Below, in pieces: positions 33,666-37,731 of a DNA stretch of 37,731 nt. The stretch covers positions 1 to 37,731 of the forward strand of contig NZ_JAFEUN010000039.1 in assembly GCF_016900895.1 (NCBI RefSeq). The letters are read 5' to 3'. Origin of the DNA: Parashewanella hymeniacidonis (lineage in GTDB: Bacteria; Pseudomonadota; Gammaproteobacteria; Enterobacterales; Shewanellaceae). The notes under the pieces were generated by a model. It had not been told where the DNA came from. It ran no database searches and worked only from the letters and a program-made list of their open reading frames with translations. Position 1 is the first letter of the stretch; every line of letters starts with the position of its first letter. The translations under genes and the position numbers were made by a program.

Positions 33666-34307
33666 ATGTTAACGTTTCTGTTAGCGCATGAAAATTGGCC
33701 TTTCGCATTCGCATTCGCTTTTGTCATTGCTTTGGGGGTATTCGAAATTTTAGCCATGCTACTTGGCTTAAGTTTATTGAGTACTATCGACGATATTTTA
33801 CCTACCGAGATTGATGCTGATATCGATTCCAGTGGCGCTGAAAGTGGTATTACTGGTTTATTAGGCTGGTTATGCTTAGGGCGATTACCGCTCCTCATCT
33901 GGCTAGTTCTGACGTTAACGACGTTCTCGATACTAGGTTTTACAGGCAGTTACCTCTCCATTCATGTTTTTGAGCAATATCACCCCATCTGGACGGTCAC
34001 CTCTTTAGCTGCTGGTATCACAATTATTAGTATTCATTACACTGGGAATTGGTTAGCAAATCTATTACCTAAAAATGAAACCAGTGCTATCAACCGCGAT
34101 GATTTAGCTGGCAGCGTTGGCAGCATCACGCTTGGTATTGCCACTCACGAAACACCTGCTGAGGCAGTCATTAAAGACGCTTTCTTACAAAAGCATTATG
34201 TCCGCGTCATCCCCGACTCTCCTCGAGATACTTTGACTCAAGGCACATCTATCATTTTGCTTCGCCGCCAAGATAACCTCTGGTTAGCGGCAAGATACCA
34301 ACAATAA
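33666..34307 (+). CDS. yqiJ: YqiJ-like membrane protein with OB-fold domain (NfeD-like)
   Basis: 213 residues from the ATG at 33666, which has GGAGG five bases upstream. The frame is open 15 codons further, but that part lacks a ribosome site. Membrane helices lie at about 11-35, 70-95 and 105-125. The C-terminal domain (about 145-213) is a small beta-barrel: LAGSVGSITLGIATHETPAEAVIKD, then HYVRVIPDSP and GTSIILLRRQDNLWLAARY. YqiJ/NfeD-type proteins are partners of flotillins and share their operons, as here with yqiK 24 bp downstream. Confidence 0.87.
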   Translation: MLTFLLAHENWPFAFAFAFVIALGVFEILAMLLGLSLLSTIDDILPTEIDADIDSSGAESGITGLLGWLCLGRLPLLIWLVLTLTTFSILGFTGSYLSIHVFEQYHPIWTVTSLAAGITIISIHYTGNWLANLLPKNETSAINRDDLAGSVGSITLGIATHETPAEAVIKDAFLQKHYVRVIPDSPRDTLTQGTSIILLRRQDNLWLAARYQQ

Positions 34308-34331
34308 CAATTAATCCATAAAGGAGTTTTA

Positions 34332-36077
34332 ATGGAAATTCAAGGACTCGAACTCAACAGTATGCCATTCGTATTTGCAGGTATGGCCATATTCGGTTTT
34401 ATCATAATAGGAGTGATGTTTGCCAAACTTTATACCCGAGCAACAAAAGAGCTCGCATTTGTCAGAACCGGATTCGGTGGTGAAAAAGTCATAAAAGACG
34501 GTGGTGCCATTGTCTTGCCGGTACTGCACGAAACCATTTCCGTGAATATGAATACGCTGCGAATCGAAGTCGAAAAAACTCAAAAAGATGCGTTGATCAC
34601 CAAAGATCGCATGCGTGTTGATGTCAAAGCAGACTTTTATTTACGTGTTGCACCCAATGCCGAAGGGATCTCAATGGCTGCTCAAACTCTTGGTAATCGT
34701 ACCAATCGAGTAGAAGAGTTAAAAAAGTTAATGGAATCGAAGTTTGTTGACGTATTACGCGCCGTTGCTGCTGAAATGACAATGACAGAAATGCATGAAC
34801 AGCGTGCTGATTTTGTTCAACGTGTACAAAATAATGTGGCTAATGATCTTGAAAAAAATGGCCTAGAGCTTGAATCCGTTTCTTTAACGGGCTTTGATCA
34901 GACCGACCTTAATTACTTCAATGAAAATAACGCATTCGATGCCGAAGGGCGTGCTCGTCTTGCTAAGATCATCGAAGAAAAGCGCAAAGAAACCAATGAC
35001 ATTGAACAAGAAAACCGCATTAAGATTGAACAGCGAAACCTAGAAGCCGAAAAACAATCACTCGAAATCGAAAAAAATGAGCAAGAAGCGAAACTTGTTC
35101 AACAACAAGCGATTGAATTTAAACGTGCAGAACAGCAAGCTGAAATCATTAAGCAAAAAGAGCTTAAAACTCGTGAAGAGCGTGAAGCCGAAATTGCTAA
35201 AGAGCGTGCTATTGAAACCGCTGAAATTGAGAAAAAACGCGACATTGAGACTCGTGAAATCGAAAAACGTCAGCAAATCGAACAGTCTCGTATTCAACAA
35301 CAACGTGAAATTGAAGTCGCAGAGCAAGACAAGCAGATCGCCGTAGCTGCAAAGTCTGAAGAAGAATCAGCAGCCCGAGCCCGTGCTGCTGAAGCAGAAA
35401 AAACCAAAGTAGAGAAAGAAGAAGCCGTTGTTACGGCTAAACAAGTTGCTCAGGCAAATCGTCAAAAAGATATCGAGGTGATTGATGCTAAGAAGGAAGC
35501 TGAGCGTGAAGCAGTTGGTTTAATCACTCAAGCTGAAGCTGAGAAACGTGCTGCTGAAGATAAATCTGAAGCAATTCTCATTGAAGCTAAAGCCAATTCT
35601 GACGCCCTACGACTCAAGGCAGAAGCCGACGAAAAGATTTACGAAGTTGAAGCGGCTGGTAAACAGGCGCTTCACCAAGCGCAAAACGTCTTGAGTGATG
35701 AGCAAATTGAACTACAAAAATCATTAGCCATTTTACAAGCGCTACCTGAAATTGTTGCCAATGCAGTTAAACCAATTGAGAACATTGAGCAAATTAAGAT
35801 CCTACAGGGCTATAACGGTGGCCAAGCAGGTTCTAATTCTGGTAAAGGTTCAAGTGGACATGGTGGTAGCTTTGCTGAGCAAGTAACTCAAGCGGCTTTA
35901 GATTATCGAGCGAATGCACCAGTAGTTGATGCTATGCTAAAAGATATTGGTTTAGTGGACAAAGCAACTGGGAGTCTTACTGATTTAGTGACAGGTGAGC
36001 ATCAGTTGGCATCAAAACTTTTAAATACTCAAGAAAAAGCCTCTGAGCCGAAACTCGAAAACTCAGAATCTTTATAG
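34332..36077 (+). CDS. yqiK: Flotillin-family inner-membrane protein YqiK
   Basis: 581 residues. One N-terminal membrane helix (about 12-32), an SPFH/band-7 domain (about 38-220: LAFVRTGFGGEKVIKDGGAIVLPVLHE, VDVKADFYLRVAPN), then a long coiled coil rich in Glu, Lys, Arg and Gln (about 215-440), with stretches like EIEKKRDIETREIEKRQQ. The C-terminal flotillin domain (about 440-520) is followed by a Gly/Ser linker near 500 and a polar tail. Flotillins form oligomeric membrane microdomain scaffolds. AAAGGAG precedes the ATG. It forms a unit with yqiJ and ends at a strong bidirectional hairpin. Confidence 0.93.
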   Translation: MEIQGLELNSMPFVFAGMAIFGFIIIGVMFAKLYTRATKELAFVRTGFGGEKVIKDGGAIVLPVLHETISVNMNTLRIEVEKTQKDALITKDRMRVDVKADFYLRVAPNAEGISMAAQTLGNRTNRVEELKKLMESKFVDVLRAVAAEMTMTEMHEQRADFVQRVQNNVANDLEKNGLELESVSLTGFDQTDLNYFNENNAFDAEGRARLAKIIEEKRKETNDIEQENRIKIEQRNLEAEKQSLEIEKNEQEAKLVQQQAIEFKRAEQQAEIIKQKELKTREEREAEIAKERAIETAEIEKKRDIETREIEKRQQIEQSRIQQQREIEVAEQDKQIAVAAKSEEESAARARAAEAEKTKVEKEEAVVTAKQVAQANRQKDIEVIDAKKEAEREAVGLITQAEAEKRAAEDKSEAILIEAKANSDALRLKAEADEKIYEVEAAGKQALHQAQNVLSDEQIELQKSLAILQALPEIVANAVKPIENIEQIKILQGYNGGQAGSNSGKGSSGHGGSFAEQVTQAALDYRANAPVVDAMLKDIGLVDKATGSLTDLVTGEHQLASKLLNTQEKASEPKLENSESL

Positions 36078-36093
36078 CTTTATCTTAGCGACT

Positions 36094-36130
36094 AAATAAG
36101 CCCAACTAGTTCTTCTAATTGGGCTTATTT
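36094..36130. terminator. Bidirectional terminator between yqiK and the secreted protein gene
   Basis: AAATAAGCCCAA (36094-36105) and TTGGGCTTATTT (36119-36130) pair perfectly over 12 bp with a 13-nt loop. The A/T-rich outer stem provides U-tracts in both directions between convergent genes. Confidence 0.88.
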
Positions 36131-36144
36131 CCATTACGAAATCA

Positions 36145-37050
36145 TTAATTATTGTAATTATTTTCGTTATTCACTTTGCTACATGCTTTATCTGGAACAA
36201 TAAAAGCCGCTGCCATGGCTACATTACTTGCTGGGATGCCATTAACTTTGTAAGCAACTTTAAACTTTTCAAATTTGAAAGACTCCCCTTTAATTTTACC
36301 GGTAAAGTCTGAAGCCCAGTTACAAAAAGCTATCTTTAAACCGTTTATATTGCCATTCTCATCATGAGTATAATCAGACTCGAATTGCAAATGTGAATCT
36401 GTATATTTTTTGTACTGCGGATCTCCAGGTAACTTAGGCCAACCTTCTCCATCCCCTTCCGAAGGTACAGCTGGTGTAATATAAAATTTAACACCATAGT
36501 CTTCTTTATCATTATTTTTATATGTTGTTTGTTTTTTCGGATCTTTATAAGGAGTATTGGTTGTGTATAGTACTAGCGCGACGTCTTTACTGTAGTTCGC
36601 ATCTACATCTTGACGAGTATCATAAACATTCAATTCAGCATAACCTGTCTCCCCCGGTTCACAATGATTAACAACGTGTATTGAGTTCAAAATAGTTGGA
36701 ACTACCTGATTTGGTGTGTAATCAAAAGGGTTTGGATCAACATTAATATGCGTCTTCTGACAGATATCCCATGCAGTGCTACTAGGAACAACAACATCTT
36801 GGTTCTGTTTATTTTTACCTTCAACAAGCGTCAAAGCAAATTTTGCCGGATTTGTGGGACAACCTAGCCCTTCATAAAACCCATTTCCATCTTTGGTTGT
36901 GACTGGAGCAACATATGCACATTGCTCGCTAGTATTTACTTTTCCTATTCCACTTGCGCTTAGCTGAATAACACTGTTATTTGCTGAAACCCAAAAGCTA
37001 CATAAAGTGAGTGGTAATATAGCCAATAATTCCGAGTTAACTTTCATCAT
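36145..37050 (-). CDS. Secreted six-cysteine protein of unknown function
   Basis: 301 residues; I do not recognise the family. A signal peptide ends near WVSA/NN (about residue 23). The mature part has six cysteines (in SEQCAYV, GLGCPTN, WDICQKT, NHCEPG, AFCNWAS and DKACSKV), an even number that suggests three disulfides. It is rich in Asn, Asp, Tyr and Lys, and segments such as VALVLYTTNTPY and FKVAYKVNGIPASNVAMAAAFIV suggest a beta-rich fold. The likely place is the periplasm or outside the cell. The C-terminus ends in an Asn-rich NNENNYNN. It is monocistronic, convergent with yqiK and divergent from the globin gene. Confidence 0.75.
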   Translation of the reverse strand: MMKVNSELLAILPLTLCSFWVSANNSVIQLSASGIGKVNTSEQCAYVAPVTTKDGNGFYEGLGCPTNPAKFALTLVEGKNKQNQDVVVPSSTAWDICQKTHINVDPNPFDYTPNQVVPTILNSIHVVNHCEPGETGYAELNVYDTRQDVDANYSKDVALVLYTTNTPYKDPKKQTTYKNNDKEDYGVKFYITPAVPSEGDGEGWPKLPGDPQYKKYTDSHLQFESDYTHDENGNINGLKIAFCNWASDFTGKIKGESFKFEKFKVAYKVNGIPASNVAMAAAFIVPDKACSKVNNENNYNN

Positions 37051-37114
37051 TCTGAAGCCTTTTATACTGAATATTTCAACTTTGAATAATAGACCACTAC
37101 ATTTAGATTGCCTT

Positions 37115-37130
37115 ATTAACTATCGTTAAT
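37115..37130. promoter_or_regulatory. Small dyad in the divergent gap before the globin gene
   Basis: ATTAAC (37115-37120) and GTTAAT (37125-37130) are perfect inverted repeats with a 4-nt spacer. They lie 70 bp before the globin start and 65 bp before the secreted protein gene. It may be an operator; the match to any known regulator is not clear. Confidence 0.25.
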
Positions 37131-37201
37131 CTTGTAATAAACTCAACCGTACTCAGGTCTTATTGCAAAATACAAAATAATTAAAGTCGGGGTTTCCACA
37201 C

Positions 37202-37609
37202 GTGAACCAAACACAAATAGCGCTCATTCAACAAAGCTGGCAACAAGTTTTACCGATTAAATTGCAAGCTGCAGAGCTGTTTTATAATCGCTTATTCGAA
37301 CTTGATCCAAGCCTAAAACCAATGTTCAATGGTGATATTAAAGAACAAGGTGATAAGTTAATGCTTACCTTAACTATTGCAATAAATAGCTTAACTAAAC
37401 TTGAGACGTTAATTCCCGTATTAGAAGATATGGCGATTCGTCATATTGGTTATGGTGTCCAAGATGAGCACTATCAAACAGTTGGGCAAGCACTAATTGA
37501 TACCCTGGCCCAAGCATTTGGTGAAGACTTTACCGATGAGCTTAAATCTGCATGGCTAACCATGTATGAAACCGTCGCAACAGTAATGATTAATGCGACC
37601 AAAAAATAA
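37202..37609 (+). CDS. Single-domain globin (Vitreoscilla-haemoglobin-like)
   Basis: 135 residues with a complete three-over-three globin pattern and no reductase domain. QIALIQQSWQQVLPIKLQAAELFYNRLFELDP forms helices A and B, with the CD1 phenylalanine at F42 (MFNGD) and the proximal heme histidine at H81 (AIRHIGYGV). HYQTVGQALIDTLAQAFGEDFTDELKSAWLTMYETVATVM forms helices G and H. Such globins bind O2 or NO, and the role is probably oxygen or NO handling. The start is GTG at 37202 with a GGGG stretch upstream. Compared with VHb the distal residue is probably Q49. Confidence 0.9.
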   Translation: MNQTQIALIQQSWQQVLPIKLQAAELFYNRLFELDPSLKPMFNGDIKEQGDKLMLTLTIAINSLTKLETLIPVLEDMAIRHIGYGVQDEHYQTVGQALIDTLAQAFGEDFTDELKSAWLTMYETVATVMINATKK

Positions 37610-37731
37610 GTAACCATTCACCAGCCCCGTATTGACTTTTCAAATAAACAGTGAAACTTACTTGCGGGGTGGTACTTGTGTCACAAAACAATGGCAAGCT
37701 TGTAGTTATAAATGCCAATAAACGGGAGTTT
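37610..37731. other. Right-edge spacer with no gene seen
   Basis: 122 bp after the globin stop. A loose CCCCG/CGGGG pairing spans about 50 bases and could form part of a terminator or leader. The last bases (CGGGAG) could be the ribosome site of a gene starting beyond the window. Confidence 0.3.

Noticed and set aside
35058-35346. Open frames on both strands inside yqiK
   Set aside because: They arise from the repetitive Glu/Lys/Gln coiled-coil codons; their Phe/Leu- or Lys/Ser-only composition shows they are shadows.

Overview
The window looks like chromosomal DNA of a marine gammaproteobacterium of the Alteromonadales type (Colwellia, Psychrosphaera or Pseudoalteromonas relatives). This rests on the gene order pilMNOPQ-aroK-aroB-damX-dam, rpe-gph-trpS and rsmI/lpoA-yraN-diaA-dolP, the small families DUF2970 and DUF2960, a low G+C composition, and an IS200-type element and a MITE-like repeat of a kind seen in such bacteria. 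The genus is an inference. No tRNA, rRNA or CRISPR array was seen.

Layout. 1-100: the tail of an unidentified gene. 361-3948: a detoxification module, with a DJ-1/PfpI protein, a YqhD-type aldehyde reductase and a glutathione S-transferase on the minus strand and a divergent LysR regulator; a perfect 9-bp dyad lies between them. 4064-8384: rsmI (minus) facing away from lpoA-yraN-diaA-dolP (plus), which serve rRNA methylation, PBP1A activation, replication initiation and outer-membrane integrity. 8396-13101: an accessory island. It holds three overlapping genes (a large membrane protein with a Met/His-rich tract, a YbjN-like protein and a CesT-like type III secretion chaperone), an IS200/IS605 remnant with a 265-bp MITE inserted in it, and a protein with ankyrin-like repeats. 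13124-15491: trpS, gph, rpe (minus). 15683-16243: a two-gene plus-strand unit ending in a DUF2970 protein. 16248-20288: dam, damX, aroB, aroK (minus). 20533-25387: pilQ-P-O-N-M (minus), with a promoter before pilM and a terminator after pilQ. 25741-28308: PBP1A (plus). 28430-29362: a YrbG-type cation/Ca2+ exchanger. 29578-32720: a TPR protein, a membrane protein preceded by a hexanucleotide tandem repeat, and a DesK/DesR-like two-component pair. 32766-33532: RDD and DUF2960 proteins (minus). 33666-36077: yqiJ-yqiK (flotillin). 36145-37050: a secreted six-cysteine protein of unknown function. 37202-37609: a single-domain globin.

How the genes fit together. PBP1A and its lipoprotein activator LpoA are both here. 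The PilM-Q set builds the type IV pilus alignment complex and secretin. The least understood parts are the island at 8.4-13.1 kb, read here as a possible type III effector/chaperone cassette with no secretion apparatus in the window, and the TPR/membrane protein/two-component locus at 29.4-32.7 kb.
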